NCBI RefSeq assembly: GCF_006575665.1
Contig: NZ_CP041253.1
Coordinates: 1,307,501-1,371,500, forward strand
Direction of reading: 5' to 3'
DNA from: Echinicola soli
Lineage (GTDB): Bacteria > Bacteroidota > Bacteroidia > Cytophagales > Cyclobacteriaceae
DNA: 64,000 bases
Both the position numbers and the translations under genes were made by a program. Below the pieces are notes generated by a model, which worked only from the letters and a program-made list of their open reading frames with translations, did not search any database and was not told where the DNA came from. Below are positions 1 to 7,782 of the stretch, piece after piece. How positions within the stretch are numbered: the first letter of the stretch is position 1; every line of letters begins with the position of its first letter.

Positions 1-279
1 TTGTAATTCCATTGTAATCCCTCAATCTATCAAGAACCAAGCAATATTTCTGGGGGATGAGAGATTTCCAGGTGGTTTTGGTAAGCATAATTCTCTTTAA
101 TTTAGCAATAGGAATGCGTGCTCCATCATAAAAAAATCAGCGCAAATCTTATTAATCTGCGCCATCTGCGTGCTATCGGAACCAACCCTAATCCCCCATC
201 AACTTTTTCACATGACCCTCTATCAACTACGTCGGGGCAGCCGAAGCCATAAGCCGAACTCCCATTTATTCCCTCATTA
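1..279. other. Non-coding left edge with dispersed repeat
   Basis: I see no gene here. Positions about 135-179 carry a stretch built around 'cagcgcaaatct' and 'tctgcgccatctgcgtg'. This resembles the 'cgcagat' type stretches at about 18105-18150, 24222-24265 and 32475-32520, so it is probably one member of a dispersed intergenic family. Around 228-245 there is a 'ctacgtcggggcag' element similar to 'ctacctcggggcat' near 51227. Confidence 0.4.
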
Positions 280-1044
280 CTACTGGCTTACCCATTTCTT
301 AAACTTACTTACCTTTTCACGACTGACGATGATATCATCGTTATAGGCGACTTTAGGCGTGATTTTCAGCCGGCTATTTACGTGTTTTTTTATAGCCCCG
401 ATAGCTTTTACATTTAGGATGATACTGCGATTGACCCTGAAAAATCGGCTGGGGTCTAGCTGCTCTTCCAGGTCCATCAACTTATTGCTCATAAGGTAAT
501 ACTCGCCGCTTACCATCTCCACCAAGTAGGTTTGGCCCCCTTCTGCCAAGAAAAATGCGACATCTTCCTGGTTCTTTTGGAAGAGTTGTTCTCCTGATTT
601 TACTAGGAAACGTGTTTTCTGGGATGAGCCAGTTTCAGTTGGCTTTGCTTTTTCTTCGCCAGGATTAGCTTTGGGATAGAGTAATTTGAATTTTTCAAAT
701 GTCTTGGTCAAGCGCTCATCAGAGCAATTTTCATTGATAAAATCAAGGCAATTGAGCGCAAAAGCTTTTTCGGTCACAAAAGGTTTGGCAGAGGTAAACA
801 CGATGGGGATAAACTTATTCATTTTATCAAAAACAGAAGGATGCAGATCGGTAAGCTCATAACTCCCCAAAATCACGTCTGCATTGTTTCCATCCCTGAG
901 GTATTGGATGGCATCATCCCATGAGGGCAAAACTGCCACTGTCTTGGCTTCTATACATGCTTGGTGAATTTGGTGGCTAAGTCGGTAACCCTCATCAGGC
1001 TTATGTACGACCAGACACTGAATAAATTGCTTTTCGACTTTCAT
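280..1044 (-). CDS. LytTR-family DNA-binding regulator with degenerate receiver domain
   Basis: A 254-residue protein. The C-terminal part (about residues 145-250) is a LytTR DNA-binding domain, recognisable from 'FFRVNRSIILNVKAI' and the preceding 'YLVEMVSGEYYLMSNKLMDL'. The N-terminal 120 residues have the length and pattern of a response-regulator receiver, but the segment that should hold the phospho-acceptor Asp reads 'ADVILGSYELTD', with Ser where Asp is expected. Phosphorylation is therefore doubtful and the protein may act without a partner kinase, which is inference. It starts 27 bases after nadC on the same strand, so it is probably co-transcribed. No histidine kinase is adjacent. 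The LytTR call is firm, but the target genes are unknown. Confidence 0.85.
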   Translation of the reverse strand: MKVEKQFIQCLVVHKPDEGYRLSHQIHQACIEAKTVAVLPSWDDAIQYLRDGNNADVILGSYELTDLHPSVFDKMNKFIPIVFTSAKPFVTEKAFALNCLDFINENCSDERLTKTFEKFKLLYPKANPGEEKAKPTETGSSQKTRFLVKSGEQLFQKNQEDVAFFLAEGGQTYLVEMVSGEYYLMSNKLMDLEEQLDPSRFFRVNRSIILNVKAIGAIKKHVNSRLKITPKVAYNDDIIVSREKVSKFKKWVSQ

Positions 1045-1071
1045 GGTGTTTTAGTAGTTTCCAGAAAAATA

Positions 1072-1929
1072 TCAATCAGCCTTAAGGCTGATATCCATGC
1101 TTTTGACGTGGTGGGTAAGTGCACCTACAGAAATATAGTTCACGCCACATTCAGCGACATCCTTGAGTGTTTCTTCGGTAATACCGCCGGATGCTTCCGT
1201 AAGCATTTGGCCCCCGATAAGGGTGACGGCTTCTCGCATCATGTCATAGCGCATATTATCCAGCATGATGACATCTACCCCTCCTACTCTTAAAACTTCT
1301 TTTACCTCCTCAAGGTTTCTTGTCTCTACTTCGATTTTAAGATCCAGCAAGTTTTCTTTAAGATAGCTTTTGGTCGCTGTGATAGCAGCTTCAATGCCGC
1401 CCGCAAAATCGATATGGTTATCCTTGAGCATGACCATATCATACAATGCAAAACGGTGGTTTTCTCCTCCTCCAATGGCCACTGCCCACTTCTCAAGCAT
1501 CCGGAAGTTTGGCGTGGTCTTTCTGGTATCCAATAACTTGGCATTGGTATGGGAAATAAGCTTGGTCAATCGGTGGGTCTTGGTGGCAATACCGCTCATT
1601 CGCTGCATACAATTCAACACCAGTCTTTCGGTGGTGAGTATGGAAGCTGCTTTGCCCATGACCTTAAGGCCAATGTCCCCTTTCTTTACTTCTTGCCCAT
1701 CTTCCAAGAGGAGTTGCACTTCCAGTTCCTTGTCGTAAGAATGAAAAATCAGCTCAGCCAATTCCAGACCGGCAATGATTCCGTTTTCCTTAATGAATAA
1801 TTGAGCGCTGCCTTCTTTGTCTTTGGGAATCGCGGCAAGGGTAGAATGATCTCCTTCCCCAACGTCTTCCCTAAAGGCAGACTGGATAAATGCTTCCAGA
1901 TTTTCCCGTGTTAAGTAGTTTTCTTTCAC
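1072..1929 (-). CDS. nadC: Nicotinate-nucleotide pyrophosphorylase (carboxylating)
   Basis: Quinolinate phosphoribosyltransferase of 285 residues, the usual family length. It converts quinolinate and PRPP to nicotinate mononucleotide, CO2 and PPi in cytoplasmic de novo NAD synthesis. The N-terminal 'FREDVGEGDHST', the central 'LDTRKTTPNFRMLEKWAV', 'GGGENHR' and 'MLKDNHI' are family signatures and include the basic substrate-binding residues. The C-terminal 'ASGGITEETL' and 'ISVGALTHHVKSMDISLK' form the phosphate-binding end of the barrel. It lies between a DUF4783 protein (89 bases upstream) and a LytTR regulator (27 bases downstream), all leftward. Nothing is truncated. Confidence 0.96.
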   Translation of the reverse strand: MKENYLTRENLEAFIQSAFREDVGEGDHSTLAAIPKDKEGSAQLFIKENGIIAGLELAELIFHSYDKELEVQLLLEDGQEVKKGDIGLKVMGKAASILTTERLVLNCMQRMSGIATKTHRLTKLISHTNAKLLDTRKTTPNFRMLEKWAVAIGGGENHRFALYDMVMLKDNHIDFAGGIEAAITATKSYLKENLLDLKIEVETRNLEEVKEVLRVGGVDVIMLDNMRYDMMREAVTLIGGQMLTEASGGITEETLKDVAECGVNYISVGALTHHVKSMDISLKAD

Positions 1930-2018
1930 ACCGTAAAAATAAGAAAATTCGAGAAAGGGAGGCCTTTAACGGGAACAACTTCCCAGCTATTTAGTAGAAA
2001 TATGGTGATGAGAGGACA

Positions 2019-2423
2019 TTACTCCTTGGTAATGTCCAGAGAGTAGATGGAACAGCCGTCGCTATCTTTTTTACATTTGATCAGGATGCGGAATTTTGTG
2101 CCAGTACTATCATAGGTGCCAATAAAATATTCTATCTGGTTACCGGAAGTTCCCCGATGCACAATATCAAAGTCGCTAGGTGTGAACTTCTTGAAGAAAT
2201 CCCGCATGACCAATTCTGCCTGATTCTTGGAGTAATCTCCCTCGTTTCCATTGATACTTAATTCTACATTTCTATCAAAAAAAGCCGCCAGATCCTTACT
2301 GGAACCTGCTTTAATGGAAATGGCAATTTCCTTGGAATCGTCGTGCTGCGCCCAAGCTGATGACCCCAAAAAGATCATCCCAACTACAAGTAGACAGAAG
2401 GTTTTTGATATTAGTTGTTTCAT
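2019..2423 (-). CDS. DUF4783 exported protein
   Basis: A 134-residue protein with a clear signal peptide ending near 'GSSAWAQ' (about residues 1-25), so the mature protein is periplasmic or outer-membrane associated. The mature part ('GSSKDLAAFFDRNVELSIN' ... 'FFKKFTPSDFDIVHRG' ... 'YFIGTYDSTGTKFRI') has the NTF2-like fold pattern of the DUF4783 family, which is found next to nadC in Bacteroidota. No catalytic residues are evident and its role is unknown. It is the first gene of the leftward group with nadC and the LytTR regulator. Confidence 0.8.
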   Translation of the reverse strand: MKQLISKTFCLLVVGMIFLGSSAWAQHDDSKEIAISIKAGSSKDLAAFFDRNVELSINGNEGDYSKNQAELVMRDFFKKFTPSDFDIVHRGTSGNQIEYFIGTYDSTGTKFRILIKCKKDSDGCSIYSLDITKE

Positions 2424-2809
2424 TATAAGAGTGAAAGAATCAAATTCTGAGCCAAAGTGTGTGATGGTAGGTGAACATGCTTAAACTAAGCAAAAAAAAG
2501 TAAATTTTACTTAAAATTGAAAGAATAAGCTTATAAATGAAGTACTAAAATCCAGCTAACATCAAAGGGCTTTTCTTCACGGCACAATGTCCCGGCCTCA
2601 TGATTAGATGCGTAACCTTCTGTATTACAGTAGGGTTAATCGATTGGGAAAGTACTGGTAAACCTATCAAAAGAGCTTGGAGCTTTAGAAATACTGGCTT
2701 GTCGGCATGGGTTTTTAGCTACTCAGCATTTACACTCATAAAAAGAAATACTTTCATAAAACACGCTTCTCCTTACATTTGTACTGATAAGTAAAATAAA
2801 AAGCCTCCT
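2424..2809. other. Divergent intergenic region between DUF4783 gene and recF
   Basis: This 386-base region separates the leftward DUF4783-nadC group from rightward recF. It is AT-rich and contains a recognisable promoter element before recF (2752-2781). The only long reading frame (2600-2794) has no family character and is treated as chance. No other feature was seen. Confidence 0.5.
2752..2781 (+). promoter_or_regulatory. Candidate Bacteroidota promoter for recF
   Basis: TACATTTG at 2774-2781 is an exact match to the Bacteroidota -7 consensus TAnnTTTG. TTTC at 2752-2755, 18 bases upstream, is one base off the -33 TTTG element. The recF ATG at 2810 follows at a plausible distance. The match is by eye only. 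Confidence 0.5.
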
Positions 2810-3928
2810 ATGCACTTAAAAAGCCTCCAGCTAATCCAATTCAAAAATTATGAAAAGGCCCTGGTAGCTTTTAGCCCTGAAATAAACTGTTTCCTTGGCA
2901 TCAATGGAAGTGGAAAAACCAATATGCTAGATGCCATTCATTACCTGTCCCTGACCAAAAGTGCCTTTAACCCTGTGGATATCCAGAATGTCCGGCACGA
3001 CCAAGCTTTCTTTTCGATGAAGGGGGATTTTGACAAGGCGGGAAAATCAGTGGAAATCCAGTGCATCCTGGAAGCCAAAAAGAAGAAGCAAGTCCTTAAC
3101 AATGGTAAAGCTTACGATAAAATGAGTGAGCACATTGGGCTTTTGCCGGTGGTGTTGATTGCGCCGGATGATACCTCCCTTATCAAGGAAGGAAGTGAGG
3201 AGCGGCGAAAATTCTTTGACACCTTACTGTCACAGCTTGACAAAAATTACCTTGGCAAGCTGGTGCGGTATCAGCATTTTCTGAAGCAGCGAAATGCCCT
3301 GATCAAGAAGTTTGTGGAACAGAATAGGATGGACAAAAGTCTACTGGAGCCCTATGACCTGGAACTGATCCAGCTTTCAAAATGGCTTTATCAGGAGCGA
3401 GAAGCCTTTATTGATCGCTTTAAGCCCTATCTCCTTCACCATTATGCGGAGATTTCAGGAAAACGGGAGACCGTAGAGATCCGTTATGAAAGCCAATGCC
3501 AGAAAACGGATTTTGAAGCGCACTTTTACAGTTGTCTCCAGCGGGACCTGATCCTGAAGCGGACCAATGCGGGAATTCACAAAGATGACTTTGTCTTTGA
3601 AATCGATGGCTATCCGCTCAAAAAATTTGGTTCCCAAGGCCAGCAGAAGTCCTTTTTGATCGCGCTAAAGCTTGCCCAGTTTCAGATTTTTAAGGAAGAA
3701 ACGGGTACCAAGCCCTTGCTGCTTTTGGATGACATCTTTGATAAGTTGGATGATTTCCGCATAGGTAAAATGATGGAATTGGTGGCCCATCATGAATTCG
3801 GGCAGTTATTTATCACAGACGCCCGTCCTGAGCGCACCAAAAAGATCATGCAGGATATCAAAGCTGATATTGCTTATTTCCATATTGAGGAAGGCGACAT
3901 CAAGCGAGAAGGGGATTCCCCTACATGA
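2810..3928 (+). CDS. recF: DNA replication/repair protein RecF
   Basis: SMC-like ATPase of 372 residues that helps load RecA at gapped DNA. It begins with the family N-terminus 'MHLKSLQLIQFKNYE' and has a Walker A at residues 30-37 (GINGSGKT). The ABC signature region reads 'GSQGQQKSFLIALKLA' near residue 280, followed by a Walker B/D-loop 'LLLLDDIFDKLD' near 305-315. The length is normal and the ATG at 2810 gives the expected start. In related genomes recF is often followed by a DUF721 gene. Here it is followed by convergent ytxJ instead. A hairpin at 3969-4005 may end the transcript. Confidence 0.96.
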   Translation: MHLKSLQLIQFKNYEKALVAFSPEINCFLGINGSGKTNMLDAIHYLSLTKSAFNPVDIQNVRHDQAFFSMKGDFDKAGKSVEIQCILEAKKKKQVLNNGKAYDKMSEHIGLLPVVLIAPDDTSLIKEGSEERRKFFDTLLSQLDKNYLGKLVRYQHFLKQRNALIKKFVEQNRMDKSLLEPYDLELIQLSKWLYQEREAFIDRFKPYLLHHYAEISGKRETVEIRYESQCQKTDFEAHFYSCLQRDLILKRTNAGIHKDDFVFEIDGYPLKKFGSQGQQKSFLIALKLAQFQIFKEETGTKPLLLLDDIFDKLDDFRIGKMMELVAHHEFGQLFITDARPERTKKIMQDIKADIAYFHIEEGDIKREGDSPT

Positions 3929-3968
3929 TTTGTTATTTATGGTATTACCAACTTCTCGCTCCGCCACG

Positions 3969-4018
3969 TGGAGGCCCGAATCCTCTACGGCCAGACCGGC
4001 CTCCATCCTCAGGTTTTT
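3969..4018 (+). terminator. Possible hairpin terminator after recF
   Basis: TGGAGGCC at 3969-3976 pairs with GGCCTCCA at 3998-4005, and a run of six T follows at 4013-4018. The 21-base loop and the 7-base gap before the T-run make it a weak rho-independent terminator. It may equally be one of the many intergenic palindromes. Confidence 0.3.
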
Positions 4019-4063
4019 TGAATTTCCCAATGATATAGGTAAAGGTAACCAGCCTTAAAACAC

Positions 4064-4399
4064 TTAAACCATATCGATAATATCTTGGTAATTGATGCCC
4101 ATGTGGCTGCTGTCATAATAAGCCATGCCGTCTTTAAGAAGGATCACCTGGGGGGACTCATGATCCACCGCAAACTCCTGGGCGATGGCATTGGAGATCT
4201 CCCTGTAGCTCAGTAGGTCAAGTATGTATGGACGGACTTTTGCGAAGTCTTCTTCTTTCCAATTGCGCTGAAGCCGGTTCCAGGCCATTCCACTGATACT
4301 GCAGCTGGTAGAGTGCTTGAAGATCAGCACCGGTTGGTTTTTGCTTTCTTCTTTGATTTTTTGGATTTGCTCGAGGTGATCAATTGCTTTCCAGGTCAT
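4064..4399 (-). CDS. ytxJ: Bacillithiol-system redox-active protein YtxJ-like
   Basis: A cytoplasmic thioredoxin-fold protein of about 111 residues if it begins at 'MTWKAIDHLEQ'. An upstream ATG at 4424-4426 would add nine residues. The redox motif reads 'HSTSCSIS', the monothiol cysteine pattern of the YtxJ family (DUF2847). It is followed by the expected 'VDHESPQVILLKDG', which contains the cis-proline loop. YtxJ homologues are thought to act as bacilliredoxins that reverse bacillithiol mixed disulfides. This fits Bacteroidota that make bacillithiol, but no synthesis gene lies here. It is transcribed towards recF and stands alone. Confidence 0.8.
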   Translation of the reverse strand: MTWKAIDHLEQIQKIKEESKNQPVLIFKHSTSCSISGMAWNRLQRNWKEEDFAKVRPYILDLLSYREISNAIAQEFAVDHESPQVILLKDGMAYYDSSHMGINYQDIIDMV

Positions 4400-4429
4400 A
4401 GTTTCTTTTCGTTTGGTCTGTAACAAGCA

Positions 4430-5251
4430 AAAAGCTCATTTTGTTTCGAAGATAAGGGAAAAATGGTTACGATTTGATTTTCAGGCTGGACAAGGTGGAA
4501 GTAGCTAGATGTAAGTATCAAGTAGTGAGACATGAGTACGGATGTTCCTCTCCGCCGTGACGGGGGAGGTTAGGTGGGGTAGATCGGAGAAAAGAGCAAA
4601 GAGAAAAATGCAGATAGCAAAAACATAAGGTTGAGTCGGGAGGCTCAGTCTTTGTGCTCCCGTGTCAGAGACGGCGGGACAACGCTAAGACGCGGTTGTG
4701 CTGGTTCTCTGCCCCTGTACTAAGAAACATTGAGTCCCTGCCTGGGCACGGCCCCGTCATAACCAATAATGGGTAAAGGCTTGGGAAGGTTTGAAAGGAA
4801 TTGGTCAAAACTTTCATCTAGGGAAAGACCAATTGTTACTATGTTTGACAATGAAATCTAATAATTAATCCGGTCAACTATAATCAGGGAAGTACAATCG
4901 CCTTATTGCGTGCAATTGAGGTACATCGAGATCACTTCGTTTCGCCGTGATGAGGGGGGACTGATTTATAGGACAGCCTCATTAAAGAAAACATTGATGG
5001 TTTAATCCAATCAATTTTATCGCTCCATCTTCATGCTCCCAATATCCCTTTTCAGGTAGATAATATCCCCATTCAGGCGCAATGTGGGCTTTTTAGCAGG
5101 ATAGTTCAGGAAGGTTTCGCTACCTTATTAAGTAACTTTACATAAGCAATTTAAGGAATTCCTACAGTATCGCCGGCTTTCTTTGGCTTGCAATATTAAC
5201 AATCGGCATCGCTTTGTTAAGCTACTGCTCTAAACCTAAAATTAACTGAAC
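4430..5251. other. Non-coding region with dispersed repeats
   Basis: An 822-base gap between ytxJ and the first pectin gene. The left half holds a long dispersed repeat (4549-4690) that recurs at 21167-21298. Around 4720-4760 there is a 'ttgagtccctg' element of the wider hairpin-repeat family. The right half (about 4800-5250) is AT-rich and probably holds the promoter of the lyase gene, but no element convinced me. Confidence 0.5.
4549..4690. repeat. Long dispersed intergenic repeat, copy 1
   Basis: This stretch matches 21167-21298 with small changes. Both contain in order 'gagcaaag', 'aaaaatgcagatagcaaaaa', 'taaggttgagtcgggag', 'cagtctttgtgctc', 'gtcagagacgg' and 'gggacaacgctaag'. Neither copy encodes a plausible protein. 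Both lie just beyond gene ends. Confidence 0.7.
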
Positions 5252-6970
5252 ATGTTGGCTATGAAAAAGTCATTTTGGCAAAAAAGCTTGATCATGATGG
5301 GTGTATCGGCACTATTGGGCATGGAAGCATTTGCCCAATACCCTGAAATCCCACCGGCCATGCAGTCCAAAACCGATTCCATGATGGCCTTGGAAGAAGC
5401 AAGGCTGGAGAAGGTGTGGGACGAAATCTACCCTACCATCCAAAAAGAAGCCACAGAAGGCAGGCCTTACATGCGCTGGGCTTCTTATCCCAAGGACTTT
5501 GTGAAAGCAGCTATTCCTGCCTTTCCTGGAGCTGAAGGTGGCGGTGCCTATACCCCTGGAGGACGAGGAGGGAAGATCTTCGTCGTGACCAGTTTGGCAG
5601 ATAGTGGCCCGGGAACCCTCCGGGAAGCCTGTGAGGCTGGCGGTGCCAGGACCATCGTATTTAATGTAGCTGGTATCATCCAACTGAAAAAAGCCATCAG
5701 CATCAGGGCTCCTTATGTTACTATTGCTGGGCAGACAGCTCCTGGAGATGGAATTTGTGTGGCTGGTGAGACCTTTGCAGTGGATACACATGATGTGATC
5801 ATCCGGCACATGAGGTTCCGAAGAGGGGCTACTGACGTGACGCGCAGAGACGATGCGCTGAGCGGTGATCCCATGGGCAATGTCATCATTGACCATTGTT
5901 CGGTGAGCTGGGGTCTGGATGAAAATATCTCCATGTACCGCAATATGTTTACGGCCAATGAAAATTCTGATCGAAAGAAATTGCCCGCGGCAAATATTAC
6001 CATCCAAAATACCATTTCATCCGAAGGACTGGATACCTATAACCACGCTTTTGGCAGCACCATTGGTGGACTGAACAGCACCTTTATCCGAAACCTATGG
6101 GCCAATAACATTTCCCGAAACCCATCAGTAGGAATGTATGGAGATTTCACCTTTGTGAATAATGTGCTCTTCAACTGGTGGAACCGATCCGTGGATGGCG
6201 GCGATTATCGGTCCCTTTTCAATATCATCAATAACTACTACAAGCCGGGGCCGATGACTCCCGAAGACAAACCCATCCGCTATCGGATCATCAAACCAGA
6301 GTCCGGCTATTTGGATCCCAAGACCTTTGGCAGGGCTTATGTGGAAGGAAACTTCGTAGAGGGTAATCCAAAGGTGACCGCTGACAACTGGGACGGTGGC
6401 GTGCAGCCGGGAGATCTTAGTCCTGAAGAAAGGGAAAAGCATTTTGCTTATATGCGCCAATCCAAGCCATTCGAAATGGCACCGCTAAACATCATGTCGG
6501 CCAAAGAAGCTTATGATTTTGTATTGGACAATGCCGGAGCTGTTTTGCCCAAGCGGGATGCGGTGGATCAGCGGATCGTAAAGACCGTCAAAAGCGGTAA
6601 AATCAATGCACCGAAAGGGAAAGAAATGGAAATCGGAACGGAATTTATCAACAGAAGATTGCCAAAGGATTCGTACAAAAAGGGAATTATTGTCCATCCT
6701 GACCAAGTGGGCGGTTATCCAGATTACCAAGGCCAGCCATATCAGGAAACCGATGGTGACGGTATCCCGGATGCTTGGGAAGAAAAACATGGTCTCGATC
6801 CCAATGATCCGTCAGACGCCATTAAAGACCTCAACGGAGATGGCTATACCAACCTCGAGAAATACCTCAATGGTATAGACCCGACCAAAAAAGTAGATTG
6901 GACCAACTGGGAAAACAACCACGATACCTTGCTGGAAGTGGCGAAGAAAGGCGGACTCTTGCAGGATTAA
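5252..6970 (+). CDS. Pectate lyase family 1 (PL1), exported
   Basis: A 572-residue secreted lyase expected to cleave the polygalacturonan backbone by beta-elimination. A signal peptide ends near 'GMEAFAQ'. The catalytic parallel beta-helix starts near residue 90 with 'FPGAEGGGAYTPGGRGG' and contains 'RDDALSGDPMGNVIIDHCSV', with the calcium-binding and helix-turn residues of Bacteroidota PL1 enzymes. Near residues 500-545, 'DGDGIPDAWEEKHGLDP' and 'DLNGDGYTNLEKYLNG' are thrombospondin type 3/EF-like calcium loops. The start is ATG 5252 or the in-frame ATG 5261, which makes no functional difference. It is the first gene of the pectin region. Confidence 0.88.
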   Translation: MLAMKKSFWQKSLIMMGVSALLGMEAFAQYPEIPPAMQSKTDSMMALEEARLEKVWDEIYPTIQKEATEGRPYMRWASYPKDFVKAAIPAFPGAEGGGAYTPGGRGGKIFVVTSLADSGPGTLREACEAGGARTIVFNVAGIIQLKKAISIRAPYVTIAGQTAPGDGICVAGETFAVDTHDVIIRHMRFRRGATDVTRRDDALSGDPMGNVIIDHCSVSWGLDENISMYRNMFTANENSDRKKLPAANITIQNTISSEGLDTYNHAFGSTIGGLNSTFIRNLWANNISRNPSVGMYGDFTFVNNVLFNWWNRSVDGGDYRSLFNIINNYYKPGPMTPEDKPIRYRIIKPESGYLDPKTFGRAYVEGNFVEGNPKVTADNWDGGVQPGDLSPEEREKHFAYMRQSKPFEMAPLNIMSAKEAYDFVLDNAGAVLPKRDAVDQRIVKTVKSGKINAPKGKEMEIGTEFINRRLPKDSYKKGIIVHPDQVGGYPDYQGQPYQETDGDGIPDAWEEKHGLDPNDPSDAIKDLNGDGYTNLEKYLNGIDPTKKVDWTNWENNHDTLLEVAKKGGLLQD

Positions 6971-7112
6971 GATGTTAGTCGCTAGATTTTAGATAGGAGG
7001 CGTGAGATATGAGTATTGAGACTTGAGTAGAACAATAACTAAACTTTATACCCTTGGAGGGCACATTTTGACGATCAAGAAATCCCTCCTGAAGAAAAAG
7101 CAAAATAAACCA

Positions 7113-7775
7113 ATGATGAAAACGAACATAAAATCACTCCTGTTTGCAGCCATGATGATGATGGGCCTGGCGCAATTAACGAATGCCCAGGGCTTTGATC
7201 CGGAATATGTGAAAGTGACCAATGAGCGGGCCAGGAAGATCGTGGATAATATGGACATTTCGGATATTCAAAAAGCCGATAAAGTAACCGATTATATTGC
7301 CAAACAATACAGAAACCTCAGCCTGATCCACGACGAGCGCGACAAGCAGATCGATGCGGCCAAGGAAATGTATGATGGTAAGAAGGAGGAAAAGAAAATC
7401 AATAAAGCTGAAAAGAAAGCCAACAAGTCCATGGCCAAACTGCACAAAAAGTACCTTGCACAGCTTTCTTCTGAATTGACTGCTGAGCAAGTGGATCAAG
7501 TAAAGGATGGTATGACCTACGGAGTGGCTCCAAACACATATAAAGTGTACCAAGAGATGTTGCCCGACCTTACGCAAGAGCAAAAGGACAAGATATGGAA
7601 CTGGTTGGCAGAGGCCAGGGAACATGCGATGGATGCAGGATCTTCCCATGCCAAGCATGCTTGGTTTGGCAAATACAAAGGAAAGATCACCAACTACCTC
7701 TCAGATTTAGGCTATGACCTCAAGCAGGCTGAAAAGGACATGTTTGAGCGCCAAAAAGCCGCTAATAATCAATAA
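7113..7775 (+). CDS. DUF3826 exported protein
   Basis: A protein of about 220 residues with a signal peptide ending near 'LAQLTNAQ'. I chose ATG 7113 (followed by ATG 7116) because the open frame upstream to 7023 starts with TTG and adds 30 residues ahead of a complete signal peptide. The body is helical and highly charged ('DGKKEEKKINKAEKKANKS'), followed by 'YLAQLSSELTAEQVDQVKDGMTYG' and 'KHAWFGKYKGKINYL'-like residues typical of DUF3826. This family recurs in pectin loci of Bacteroidota. No enzymatic role is known and no catalytic motif is visible. It ends just ahead of the DUF6298 gene. Confidence 0.8.
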   Translation: MMKTNIKSLLFAAMMMMGLAQLTNAQGFDPEYVKVTNERARKIVDNMDISDIQKADKVTDYIAKQYRNLSLIHDERDKQIDAAKEMYDGKKEEKKINKAEKKANKSMAKLHKKYLAQLSSELTAEQVDQVKDGMTYGVAPNTYKVYQEMLPDLTQEQKDKIWNWLAEAREHAMDAGSSHAKHAWFGKYKGKITNYLSDLGYDLKQAEKDMFERQKAANNQ

Positions 7776-7782
7776 GCTAAAG

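Noticed and set aside
961..1293. 110-codon frame on + strand across the LytTR-nadC junction
   Set aside because: It is the complement of two well-supported genes and shows no family character.
2600..2794. 64-codon frame upstream of recF
   Set aside because: It covers the recF promoter and has no recognisable protein pattern.
3792..4058. Frames on both strands after recF, considered as a DUF721 gene
   Set aside because: The translations show no DUF721 pattern, and the region contains a palindrome and the recF end.
5312..6007. 231-codon - strand frame inside the PL1 lyase
   Set aside because: Shadow of the lyase gene. The + strand protein has a signal peptide, full PL1 motifs and calcium loops.
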